This document shows, one piece after another, positions 1 to 6,699 of a DNA stretch of 10,674 bases; the first letter of the stretch is position 1; each line of letters starts with the position of its first letter. Below the pieces are notes generated by a model. It was given only the letters and a program-made list of their open reading frames with translations, was not told the DNA's origin and ran no database searches. Position numbers and translations under genes: made by a program. Origin of the DNA: Opitutaceae bacterium (GTDB taxonomy: Bacteria > Verrucomicrobiota > Verrucomicrobiia > Opitutales > Opitutaceae); assembly GCA_005787865.1 (NCBI GenBank), contig SXZN01000216.1, positions 1 to 10,674 on the forward strand, in the 5' to 3' direction.

Positions 1-1266
1 CAAGCCGCGCCCTCGGCGAAACTCCACTTAATGGGCATCGTTTCTGATGGTGGCGTCCACGGCATGCTGGAGCATCTCTACGGGATTTTGCGCCAGGCGA
101 AAGCGGATGGGCTGACGTCAGCCCAAGTGTTTATTCATGCTTTTACCGATGGCCGCGATACCCCGCCGCAGAGTGGGCTCGGTTATATTCAGCAGCTAGA
201 AGTTAAATTGCGGGAGATCGGTCTCGGACAGATCGCGACAGTTTGCGGCCGCTTCTGGGCCATGGATCGCGACAACCGCTGGGAGCGCGTGCAAAAAGCC
301 TACGATCTCTTGACGGGGCGTCACGCGATGGCGACGGCCCGCAGCGCGGAAGCGGCCGTGGCTAATTATTACGCGCAGCCACTCAGTCCAACGCAGCAAG
401 GCGATGAGTTCGTGCCAGCGACATGGCTCGTAGATGCCGCCGGCCGACCGCTCGCCACCATCGGCGATGGGGATGCGGTGCTTTTTTATAATTATCGCGG
501 GGATCGTCCGCGGGAGATCACCAAGGCTTTTGTCCTCGATGATTTTAAGGAATTTTCCCGGGGTAAGAAGCTCGATCTCTATTACGCCACAATGACCGAG
601 TATGAGGCCGGCCTGCCGGTTCACGTGGTCTCAGGTAAGCCGGCCGCTTTAAAAAATATCCTAGGACAAGTCGTGAGTGACGCGGGCATCGGGCAATTTC
701 GCTGCGCCGAGACGGAGAAAAATCCGCACGTTACTTTTTTCTTCAATAACTACCGTAGCACACCGTTCCCGGGCGAGGATCGCGCTTGTCCGGCCAGTCC
801 GAAGGTGCCGACTTATGATCTGCAGCCTGAGATGTCTGCGGCCGAGGTGACCGCCGCCGCCGAAGCAGCGATCCTTTCTGGTCAGTATGGTCTCATTGTC
901 GTGAATTACGCTAATCCCGACATGGTCGGCCACACCGGTTCGCTGCCCGCGGCGATCAAGGCCTGTGAAGCGACTGATCGCGGGGTGGGGACCTTGCTTG
1001 CTGCACTGGCGACGATGAAGGGTAAAGCCGTGATACTGGCAGACCACGGTAATGCTGAGCAGATGTGGGACCCCGTGAATAACGGGCCGCACACTGCCCA
1101 CACGCTTAACCTCGTTGAAGTTTTCGTCGTCGGCGCAGGGTATCTCGCCGGTGAGACTAAGCTGCGCTCCGGCGGTCGCTTGGCCGACATCGCGCCTACG
1201 GTTCTCCAACTTATGGGGTTGTCCCAACCGATTGAGATGACTGGGCAGAATTTAATTTTAGGTTGA
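1..1266 (+). CDS. gpmI: 2,3-bisphosphoglycerate-independent phosphoglycerate mutase (5'-truncated by the window)
   Basis: Interconverts 3-phosphoglycerate and 2-phosphoglycerate in cytosolic glycolysis and gluconeogenesis, using two metal ions and a phosphoserine intermediate. The reading frame is open from base 1, and the residues before the first ATG (base 31) still match the family (LHLMGIVSDGGVH), so that ATG is internal. 421 codons are visible against a usual length of about 510, so roughly the first 90-100 residues, including the first metal-binding Asp and the catalytic Ser, lie outside. Visible family motifs in order: SDGGVH; FTDGRDTPP; GRFWAMDRDNRWERV (substrate-binding arginines); NYRGDRPREI; NYANPDMVGHTG; ADHGNAEQM; and PHTAHT. 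The last three supply metal ligands. The frame ends in TGA with no sign of damage. It is an ordinary housekeeping gene, and the identification is secure. Confidence 0.97.
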   Translation, partial: QAAPSAKLHLMGIVSDGGVHGMLEHLYGILRQAKADGLTSAQVFIHAFTDGRDTPPQSGLGYIQQLEVKLREIGLGQIATVCGRFWAMDRDNRWERVQKAYDLLTGRHAMATARSAEAAVANYYAQPLSPTQQGDEFVPATWLVDAAGRPLATIGDGDAVLFYNYRGDRPREITKAFVLDDFKEFSRGKKLDLYYATMTEYEAGLPVHVVSGKPAALKNILGQVVSDAGIGQFRCAETEKNPHVTFFFNNYRSTPFPGEDRACPASPKVPTYDLQPEMSAAEVTAAAEAAILSGQYGLIVVNYANPDMVGHTGSLPAAIKACEATDRGVGTLLAALATMKGKAVILADHGNAEQMWDPVNNGPHTAHTLNLVEVFVVGAGYLAGETKLRSGGRLADIAPTVLQLMGLSQPIEMTGQNLILG

Positions 1267-1281
1267 TAGGCGCAAGCGCTG

Positions 1282-1311
1282 GGTGGCCCAATTTTTTTCG
1301 GGCGGGCCACC
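1282..1311 (+). terminator. Inverted repeat after gpmI, possible terminator
   Basis: GGTGGCCC (1282-1289) and GGGCCACC (1304-1311) form a perfect 8-bp stem starting 16 bases after the gpmI stop. It is not a textbook terminator, because the T7 run (1292-1298) lies in the loop rather than after the stem. An alternative small hairpin, TGGG-TGG-CCCA (1280-1290), is followed directly by A and that T7 run and would be a weak intrinsic terminator. The two folds are mutually exclusive. The rest of the 154-base gap before aspS shows no convincing promoter; CATAAT at 1331-1336 resembles a -10 box but has no good -35 partner. Confidence 0.4.
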
Positions 1312-1420
1312 GCCGTTATCCGCTGGGGCGCATAATAAGGGCGTGCCGTCGCGTGTCATAGGGGGTCAAATTCTGATTGCCCCAATTGAGGACGGGTCGT
1401 TTGTTTGCGTGTTCTGCCCT

Positions 1421-3199
1421 ATGAAACGCACCCATCATTGCGCCCAGCTCACTCCGTCTGACCTTCACGCCACGGTCTCCCTCGCCGGTTGGGTGGATTC
1501 CGTCCGCGACCACGGCGGCATCATCTTCGTCGATCTCCGCGACCGTCAGGGCATCACCCAAGTTAAATTTGATACCAACTTGCGCGCTGAAGCAGCCTTG
1601 CTGAAAGCCGAGTCGGTCATCGCAGTCACCGGTAAGGTCGAGTTACGGCCCGAGGCCATGATGAATAAAAATCTGCCGACCGGCCAAGTGGAGCTCGATG
1701 CCAGTGAGTTGGTCGTGCACAATATTTCTGAGACCCCACCGTTCCCGCTCACTGACGCGGGTGGGGATAAAGTGAATGAGGATTTGCGCCTGACGTACCG
1801 CTACCTCGACCTGCGTCGGCCGAAGATGCGCAAAAATCTGCTGACCCGGCATCGGGCGACCAAAGCGGTGCGCGATTATTTTGATGCGCAGGAATTTATT
1901 GAGGTCGAAACACCGGCGCTGTTCAAGAGCACGCCGGAGGGAGCGCGGGAGTATCTGGTGCCATCACGCATTCATCCGGGGGAATTCTACGCTCTCTCGC
2001 AGTCGCCCCAGCAATTTAAGCAAATTCTTATGGTGGCGGGCGTGGAAAAATATTTTCAAATCGCCCGCTGCTTCCGCGATGAGGACTTGCGCTCGGATCG
2101 ACAAATGGAGTTCACGCAGATCGACGTCGAAGCTTCCTTCATCGACCGCGAGGGTATTTACACGCTGTTCGAAGGGATGTTAAAAAAGGTTTGGCAGGAA
2201 GTATTACAGCATGATTTGCCGACGCCATTCCCGCGCCTCGCCTACCATGATGCGATGAATCGTTATGGGGTGGATAAGCCTGATACGCGCTTCGCGCTCG
2301 AGCTCGTCGATCTGTCAGACACCTTTAAGACCTCCGGCTTCAAGGTTTTCGCCTCGACCATCGCGTCGGGCGGCTGCGTGAAAGCGTTTAACGCTAAGGG
2401 GCTCGCTGATATCACCCAGGGTGAGATCGGGGCGCTCGAGGAAATCGCCAAATCGCTCGGCGCCAAGGGGCTCGCTTTTATCAAGGTCGAGGCCGGTGAG
2501 TGGAAGTCGCCAATCGTCAAATTCTTCTCCGAGGCCGAAAAAGCGGCGCTCACCCAAAGATTATCGATCGCTGATGGGGACATTGTTTTCTTCGCCGCAG
2601 CGACTTGGGATCGGGCTTGCGCGATTCTTGGTCGGACCCGCTTGGAGGCGGCGCAGTTGCTCGTCAAGCGCGGCCGCCTGACGATCCGCGCTGATCAATG
2701 GAATTTCCTTTGGGTGGTTGATTTTCCGCTGATGAGCTATGACGAGGAAACCAAGCGTTACGTGGCTACCCATCATCCGTTCACGGCGCCTGTGCCGGAG
2801 GATGCCGTGCTGATCGATAGCGATCCGAAGGCAGTGCGCGGCCAACATTATGATGTGGTCCTTAATGGGATGGAGCTCGGCGGTGGTTCCATCCGGATTC
2901 ATCAGCCAACGCTGCAGAAAAAGATTTTTGAAGATGTGCTAAAAATCCCGGCGGACGTCGTGGAAAGCCGCTTCGGCTATATGCTCAAGGCCTTTACCTA
3001 TGGGGCTCCGCCGCATGGCGGCATTGCCTTCGGGCTCGATCGCATGGTGGCATTGCTGTGCGGTACCACCAGTATTCGCGACGTCATTGCCTTTCCAAAG
3101 ACGCAGAAGGCTCAAGATTTGATGGCGCAAAGCCCGACTCCGGTCACGGCCAAGCAACTGAAGGATCTGCACATCCAGACCGTGATCCCGCCACAGTAA
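1421..3199 (+). CDS. aspS: Aspartyl-tRNA synthetase, bacterial type, possibly non-discriminating (Asp/Asn)
   Basis: Cytosolic class II synthetase that charges tRNA-Asp with aspartate. The product is 592 residues from ATG 1421, the usual bacterial length, with an N-terminal anticodon-binding OB fold (about 1-105), a class II catalytic core and the bacterial GAD insertion (about 290-410). Visible motifs: TPEGAREYLVPSR; motif 2 as FRDEDLRSDRQMEFTQID (218-235); GMELGGGSIRIH; and motif 3 as GIAFGLDRM. The frame is open back to 1283, but the extra 46 residues would run through the hairpin after gpmI and match nothing, while MKRTHHCAQL is the normal N-terminus. There is no Shine-Dalgarno sequence before 1421. 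His31 in RDHGG is the residue reported in non-discriminating enzymes that also charge tRNA-Asn; the second reported position (Gly82 in the Pseudomonas enzyme) appears to be Ala79 here. Whether it mischarges tRNA-Asn for GatCAB is inference. Confidence 0.96.
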   Translation: MKRTHHCAQLTPSDLHATVSLAGWVDSVRDHGGIIFVDLRDRQGITQVKFDTNLRAEAALLKAESVIAVTGKVELRPEAMMNKNLPTGQVELDASELVVHNISETPPFPLTDAGGDKVNEDLRLTYRYLDLRRPKMRKNLLTRHRATKAVRDYFDAQEFIEVETPALFKSTPEGAREYLVPSRIHPGEFYALSQSPQQFKQILMVAGVEKYFQIARCFRDEDLRSDRQMEFTQIDVEASFIDREGIYTLFEGMLKKVWQEVLQHDLPTPFPRLAYHDAMNRYGVDKPDTRFALELVDLSDTFKTSGFKVFASTIASGGCVKAFNAKGLADITQGEIGALEEIAKSLGAKGLAFIKVEAGEWKSPIVKFFSEAEKAALTQRLSIADGDIVFFAAATWDRACAILGRTRLEAAQLLVKRGRLTIRADQWNFLWVVDFPLMSYDEETKRYVATHHPFTAPVPEDAVLIDSDPKAVRGQHYDVVLNGMELGGGSIRIHQPTLQKKIFEDVLKIPADVVESRFGYMLKAFTYGAPPHGGIAFGLDRMVALLCGTTSIRDVIAFPKTQKAQDLMAQSPTPVTAKQLKDLHIQTVIPPQ

Positions 3200-3252
3200 G
3201 TCTTGCGCTGCGGGCGCAATCGGCAAAAACTGAATTTCTTCCCTCTTATTTT

Positions 3253-3591
3253 ATGAAACTCATCACTGCCATCATTAAGCCCTTTAAATTGGAAGCCGTG
3301 AAGGAAGCACTCACTGCCGTTGGGGTCGAAGGCATGACCGTCACCGAGGTGAAGGGCTTTGGTCGGCAGAAGGGTCACACGGAAATTTATCGGGGCAGCG
3401 AGTACACGGTCGATTTTTTGCCCAAGGCCAAAATTGAAATCGCGGTGGCGGATGAGCTCAAAGACAAGGTAGTCACCGCCATTGCCCAAGCCGCTAAGAC
3501 AGGCAAAATTGGGGACGGGAAGATTTTTGTGACGCCGATTGAGGATATGATCCGCATTCGCACGGACGAGCACGGCGACGCGGCCATTTAA
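3253..3591 (+). CDS. glnK: PII nitrogen regulatory protein, first copy
   Basis: Small trimeric signal protein that binds ATP/ADP and 2-oxoglutarate and controls ammonium channels, glutamine synthetase regulation or Ntr kinases by direct contact. The product is 112 residues, the family norm. The start MKLITAIIKPFKL is the canonical PII N-terminus; the frame is open far upstream into aspS, but that part is only aspS read in another frame. Visible residues: Gln39 in GFGRQKGH (ligand site); the T-loop YRGSEYTVDFLPK with Arg47 and the uridylylation tyrosine Tyr51; Lys58; and the B-loop TGKIGDGKIF (83-92). It lies 53 bases after aspS with no Shine-Dalgarno sequence, and it is closed off by its own terminator, so it is probably transcribed apart from amtB. 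It is 76% identical to the second copy (85 of 112 positions, counted by hand). GlnB and GlnK roles cannot be told apart from sequence alone; the symbol reflects linkage to amtB. Confidence 0.95.
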   Translation: MKLITAIIKPFKLEAVKEALTAVGVEGMTVTEVKGFGRQKGHTEIYRGSEYTVDFLPKAKIEIAVADELKDKVVTAIAQAAKTGKIGDGKIFVTPIEDMIRIRTDEHGDAAI

Positions 3592-3621
3592 AATTATTAG
3601 CCAGCCGCTTTGGGCGCCAGC

Positions 3622-3651
3622 GCCGGTCACTCTAGGAGGACCGGCTTTTTT
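3622..3651 (+). terminator. Rho-independent terminator after the first PII gene
   Basis: GCCGGTC (3622-3628) pairs perfectly with GACCGGC (3639-3645) around a 10-base loop, followed at once by six T residues (3646-3651). It begins 30 bases after the PII stop and separates this gene from amtB. Confidence 0.88.
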
Positions 3652-3673
3652 GTGCCCACTTAGCTGCTCTGGA

Positions 3674-3751
3674 TTGGGCCCAAGCGATCAGTCGCTTTTG
3701 GTGCCAGGTACGGAGCTTGCTCCGAGGCCTTTAGCTAATGCCGCGGTGCCA
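3674..3751 (+). promoter_or_regulatory. Palindromes and GGTGCCA half-sites upstream of amtB (candidate activator sites)
   Basis: The 240-base gap between the first PII gene and amtB holds no credible gene but several symmetric elements: TTGGGCCCAA (3674-3683), AAGCGA-TCAG-TCGCTT (3682-3697) and CGGAGC-TT-GCTCCG (3711-3724). GGTGCCA occurs twice in the same orientation (3700-3706 and 3745-3751), about 120 and 75 bases ahead of the predicted start site of the sigma-54 promoter. GGTGC is the right half of the enterobacterial NtrC site (GCACC-N5-GGTGC), but the matching left half is poor at both places. Their location suits an enhancer-binding protein; its identity is inference. Confidence 0.4.
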
Positions 3752-3795
3752 CGGGGCCGGAAAAAATTACGGCTACCTTATCTATTTTTTATGCA

Positions 3796-3811
3796 TGGCA
3801 CCATAGTTGCT
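3796..3811 (+). promoter_or_regulatory. Sigma-54 (-24/-12) promoter of amtB
   Basis: TGGCACCATAGTTGCT matches the sigma-54 consensus TGGCACG-N4-TTGCW at every defined position except C for G at the seventh. The invariant GG (3797-3798) and GC (3809-3810) are exactly 10 bases apart. With C3810 as -12, transcription would start near 3822, only about 10 bases before the amtB ATG. Control of ammonium-transporter and PII genes by sigma-54 and NtrC-type activators under nitrogen limitation is well established in other bacteria. Upstream half-sites and palindromes lie at suitable enhancer distances. Confidence 0.8.
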
Positions 3812-3815
3812 GAAG

Positions 3816-3831
3816 AAGGTGACCACACCTT
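3816..3831 (+). promoter_or_regulatory. Ribosome-binding site of amtB inside a perfect hairpin
   Basis: AAGGTG (3816-3821), an anti-16S-like sequence at reasonable spacing from ATG 3832, is complementary to CACCTT (3826-3831) immediately before the start codon, with ACCA as the loop. If transcribed in full, the site would be masked by a 6-bp stem directly against the ATG. If transcription starts near 3822, as the sigma-54 promoter predicts, the left arm would be absent from the mRNA. The repeat could instead be a DNA-level operator. Confidence 0.45.
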
Positions 3832-5283
3832 ATGAAAATAAAATTATCTCGCTTACTCCGTTTCGCCACCTTCGCGGGTCTGGCGTTGCTGGCAACGCAG
3901 ACCGCGTTGGCAGAAACTAACGTCGTGGCTCCCGCGGCGCCGACTTCTGACGAGCGCATCGCTGCGCTGGAGGCCTATATTAACAATACTGATCCGGGCA
4001 AATCGCTCACCGGCGTGGCTGGTCCGGGTCACAACGCGTGGATGATGACGAGCGCCGCGCTGGTGCTCTTCATGACGCTGCCGGGTTTGGCGCTGTTCTA
4101 TGGCGGGTTGGTCCGTACTAAAAATGTGCTTTCCGTCATGGCGCAATGCTTGGGCATCGCTGGTCTGGTTACCATCCTGTGGTGGGCCTTCGGTTACAGT
4201 CTCGTCTTCGGGAAAAATTTCGACAGCCCATTTTTGGGCGGCTCGGAATTTTTCTTTTTTAAGGGCGTCGAGAGCGCGACAAATACCGATTATGCTTATT
4301 GGGTCTCGCATAATGTTTTCGCGATTTACCAACTCATGTTCGCGATCATTACCCCGGCCCTCATTGTCGGCGCCATCGCGGAGCGTCTGAAATTTTCTGC
4401 GCTCATGATTTTTGTCACGGTCTGGATGTTCGTGGTTTATTTCCCGCTGGCGCACATGATCTGGGGCGTCACGGGTTATATGAACGGTGTCTGGAATGCG
4501 GGCGCCGCGATTAAGGCCATCGATTTTGCCGGCGGCACTGTGGTGCACATGTCTTCAGGGTGGTCGGCCTTGATTCTTTGCTTAATTCTAGGACCGCGGC
4601 TGGGTTTCGGAAAAACTCCCATGCCGCCCCACAGCTTGGTGCTGTGCATGGTGGGCACTGGCATGCTGTGGGTGGGTTGGTATGGCTTTAATGCTGGCTC
4701 GGCCGCCGGCGCCGACGGCGTGGCGGCGAATGCCTTCACCACAACGACGCTCGCGACCGCCGTAGCCTCCTTCACGTGGGCGGCACTCGAATATAATACC
4801 CGCGGCAAAGCCAGCGTGCTCGGCTTTTGCTCCGGGGCGGTCGCTGGGTTGGTGGTGGTGACCCCGGCGTGCGGTTTTATCACCAGCACCTCTGCGGTTT
4901 GGGTCGGCCTGCTGGCCGGCGCGATTCCCTTTCTTGCCTGTACCAAATTGAAAGGCTGGCTCAAATATGATGATGCGCTTGATACCTTCGGCGTGCACGC
5001 CGTCGGCGGCACCTTGGGGGCTTTGCTCACCGGCATTTTCGCCACGGCTTCGGTCAATGGAAACCTCAATACTAATCTCCAGGCTATCGTCGGTCACTCC
5101 CTCTGGTTAGAGCAGCTGAAAGCCATGGGGCTGACCGTGGTGCTTTCGGTAGTTTCAACGGTGATCATTGCGTACGCGATCAAAGCCACGATCGGTCTGC
5201 GCCCTGATCTCGAGGATGAGCAAACGGGCCTCGATCTCACTGATCACGGCGAGGAAGGCTACATCTACGAAGCAAAATCATAA
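3832..5283 (+). CDS. amtB: Ammonium channel/transporter, Amt family
   Basis: Trimeric inner-membrane channel for ammonium uptake, gated by PII proteins. The 483-residue product starts with a signal peptide (basic MKIKLSRLLRF, hydrophobic core, cleavage probably after ALA at 25-27), then about 40 polar periplasmic residues, then 11 predicted membrane helices from about residue 70. The twin pore histidines are visible in GGTVVHM (His239) and TFGVHAVGG (His389), and the conserved Asp is Asp231. The Phe gate is probably Phe170 and Phe286 (GWYGFNAGS). The cytoplasmic tail GLDLTDHGEEGY is the part that contacts GlnK in characterised relatives. It is the only gene in its operon with a plausible nearby Shine-Dalgarno sequence. 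It is followed after 20 bases by the second PII gene, so the two are very likely co-transcribed from the sigma-54 promoter. Confidence 0.97.
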   Translation: MKIKLSRLLRFATFAGLALLATQTALAETNVVAPAAPTSDERIAALEAYINNTDPGKSLTGVAGPGHNAWMMTSAALVLFMTLPGLALFYGGLVRTKNVLSVMAQCLGIAGLVTILWWAFGYSLVFGKNFDSPFLGGSEFFFFKGVESATNTDYAYWVSHNVFAIYQLMFAIITPALIVGAIAERLKFSALMIFVTVWMFVVYFPLAHMIWGVTGYMNGVWNAGAAIKAIDFAGGTVVHMSSGWSALILCLILGPRLGFGKTPMPPHSLVLCMVGTGMLWVGWYGFNAGSAAGADGVAANAFTTTTLATAVASFTWAALEYNTRGKASVLGFCSGAVAGLVVVTPACGFITSTSAVWVGLLAGAIPFLACTKLKGWLKYDDALDTFGVHAVGGTLGALLTGIFATASVNGNLNTNLQAIVGHSLWLEQLKAMGLTVVLSVVSTVIIAYAIKATIGLRPDLEDEQTGLDLTDHGEEGYIYEAKS

Positions 5284-5303
5284 GCCCTTAACTTAATTAT
5301 ATT

Positions 5304-5642
5304 ATGAAACTCATCATCGCCATTATCAAACCATTCAAACTCGACGAAGTGAAGGAAGCGCTCGGCGCCGTCGGTATTCAGGGCCTGACGGTCACCGAGG
5401 TCAAAGGCTTCGGCCGGCAGAAAGGTCACACGGAAGTTTATCGTGGAAGCGAATACACGGTGGATTATCTGCCCAAGGTGAAAATTGAATTAGCCCTCTC
5501 GGACGACTTAGTGACTAAAGCCATTGGGGCTATTAGCACGGCCGCTAAGACGGGTAAAATTGGCGACGGGAAAATCTTCGTGCTGCCGTTGGAGGATGTC
5601 ATCCGCATCCGCACTGACGAGCACGGTGAAACGGCCGTTTAA
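5304..5642 (+). CDS. glnK: PII nitrogen regulatory protein, second copy (amtB partner)
   Basis: A second 112-residue PII protein lying 20 bases downstream of amtB, the classical position of an Amt-blocking GlnK. It shares every recognisable functional residue with the first copy: Gln39, Arg47, Tyr51, Lys58 and the B-loop TGKIGDGKIF. The T-loops differ only at residues 45, 55 and 59 (V, Y and V here; I, F and A in the first copy). Most other changes cluster in residues 63-79, away from the ligand site. The family role is to insert Arg47 of the T-loop into the cytoplasmic pore of AmtB when 2-oxoglutarate is low. There is no Shine-Dalgarno sequence; the upstream bases are A/T-rich. A strong terminator follows. 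Division of labour with the first copy is unknown. Confidence 0.95.
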   Translation: MKLIIAIIKPFKLDEVKEALGAVGIQGLTVTEVKGFGRQKGHTEVYRGSEYTVDYLPKVKIELALSDDLVTKAIGAISTAAKTGKIGDGKIFVLPLEDVIRIRTDEHGETAV

Positions 5643-5664
5643 TTTTTGGGGGAAGTAGTCAATC

Positions 5665-5698
5665 AGCCGGTCTCCGCAGGGAGGCCGGCTTTTTCTTT
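5665..5698 (+). terminator. Rho-independent terminator of the amtB-glnK operon
   Basis: AGCCGG (5665-5670) pairs with CCGGCT (5685-5690). The stem continues inward through one T-G wobble, CTC/GAG and C-G to about 11 bp with a GCAG loop (5676-5679), followed by TTTTCTTT (5691-5698). It lies 22 bases after the PII stop. Its outer stem resembles that of the terminator after the first PII gene. Confidence 0.88.
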
Positions 5699-5724
5699 GA
5701 TAAATGCCGCGAGCTGCCCATTAT
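5697..5724 (+). promoter_or_regulatory. Possible sigma-70 promoter of the hydroxyproline operon
   Basis: TTGATA (5697-5702; 5 of 6 to the -35 consensus) and CATTAT (5719-5724; 4 of 6 to the -10 consensus) are 16 bases apart, just after the preceding terminator. A start near 5731 would leave a leader of only a few bases before ATG 5737. A promoter is needed hereabouts because the terminator isolates the next gene, but this particular match is weak. Confidence 0.3.
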
Positions 5725-5736
5725 TAGTTCTTCGTA

Positions 5737-6669
5737 ATGGCTTCATCATTGGCGCTTAAAATTTTAGATTCCCATACTGGAGGTGAGCCGACTCGGCTCG
5801 TGCTCGCGGGTGGTCCAGAGCTGGGCCCGGGTCCACTCGCGGAGCGCGTTAAAATATTTCAGACCCAGTACGACTCCTTTCGATCGGCGATTGTCAACGA
5901 GCCCCGCGGTTCGGCCGTGATGGTAGGGGCGCTGCTCTGCGCCCCCCATGATCCTAGCTGCCAGTTTGGCGTTATTTTTTTTAATAATGTAGGCTACCTC
6001 GGCATGTGCGGGCACGGCACGATGGGCCTAGTGGTGTCACTGGCTCATCTGGGCCGACTCCAGCCTGGCCTGGTGCGGATTGATACGCCCGTGGGCCCCA
6101 TCGAGGCGATCCTGCACGCTAATGGAGAAGTCTCGGTGACTAATGTTGCGAGCTACCGCCGCGAGCACGGGCTCAAGCTGGCTTTGCCCAGCGGTGGGCA
6201 CGTGACGTGCGATCTCGCTTGGGGCGGCAATTGGTTTTGCCTCATCGAGCAGCACGGACTGACCCTCACCTTAGCTAATCTAGCTCAACTGATGGATTAT
6301 TGTTTGCGCATTCGGGCCGCACTCAAAGGCGCAGGATTGCCTGAGGTTGATCACGTCGAATTGTTCGAACGTTCAGCGCGCGCGGGGGTTGATAGCAGGA
6401 ATTTTGTTCTGTGTCCGGGCCTCGCTTACGATCGTTCCCCTTGCGGCACGGGCACGAGTGCCAAACTCGCTTGCCTCGCCGCTGACGGTAAGCTGGCCCC
6501 CGACGTGGCGTGGGTGCAGGAAAGCATTGTCGGCAGCATTTTTCGGGCAACATACTCTCGGCGCGGGGAGGAAATTATTCCCACCATTACGGGATCAGCT
6601 CATGTCATGGGGGAGGGCACGCTGATCTTGGATCCCCAGGATTCTTTTTGTTGGGGCTTTCCGGCCTGA
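5737..6669 (+). CDS. lhpA: 4-hydroxyproline 2-epimerase (proline racemase family)
   Basis: Predicted to epimerise trans-4-hydroxy-L-proline to cis-4-hydroxy-D-proline, the first step of bacterial hydroxyproline breakdown; cytosolic and cofactor-free. The 310-residue product has the family fold signature, with DSHTGGEPTR at the N-terminus and both catalytic cysteines: Cys91 in MCGHGT and Cys236 in DRSPCGTGTSAK, with Asp232 beside it. Having Cys at both positions argues against trans-3-hydroxyproline dehydratase, which has Ser or Thr at the first. WGGNWF (162-167) is also typical. Proline racemase itself cannot be excluded from motifs alone, but the three downstream genes supply exactly the later hydroxyproline steps. 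There is no Shine-Dalgarno sequence; ATG 5737 begins at the normal family N-terminus. It is the first gene of a four-gene operon, 30 bases ahead of the next. Confidence 0.9.
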   Translation: MASSLALKILDSHTGGEPTRLVLAGGPELGPGPLAERVKIFQTQYDSFRSAIVNEPRGSAVMVGALLCAPHDPSCQFGVIFFNNVGYLGMCGHGTMGLVVSLAHLGRLQPGLVRIDTPVGPIEAILHANGEVSVTNVASYRREHGLKLALPSGGHVTCDLAWGGNWFCLIEQHGLTLTLANLAQLMDYCLRIRAALKGAGLPEVDHVELFERSARAGVDSRNFVLCPGLAYDRSPCGTGTSAKLACLAADGKLAPDVAWVQESIVGSIFRATYSRRGEEIIPTITGSAHVMGEGTLILDPQDSFCWGFPA

Positions 6670-6699
6670 TGATCGTTAATCAGCCATTCTATTTAAGTT

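Noticed and set aside
661..1227. Long - strand open frame of 188 codons opposite gpmI
   Set aside because: gpmI metal-binding motifs occupy the + strand here, and the antisense product resembles nothing known.
1283..1420. Possible 46-residue N-terminal extension of aspS, since the frame is open from 1283
   Set aside because: It starts inside the hairpin after gpmI, has no family match, and the canonical synthetase N-terminus begins at ATG 1421.
3058..3252. Upstream extension of the first PII frame
   Set aside because: It lies inside aspS in another frame; PII proteins begin at the MKLI sequence at 3253.
3650..3835. A 61-codon + strand frame starting with TTG and overlapping the amtB ATG (ATGA)
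   Set aside because: It begins in the terminator T-run, crosses the sigma-54 promoter and palindromes, and encodes no recognisable protein. The overlap looks accidental.
3853..4548. Long - strand open frame of 231 codons opposite amtB
   Set aside because: Its composition is a mirror of the membrane protein on the + strand; there is no domain or start context.
5737..6669. trans-3-hydroxy-L-proline dehydratase
   Set aside because: Both catalytic cysteines (91 and 236) are present; the dehydratases have Ser or Thr at the first position.
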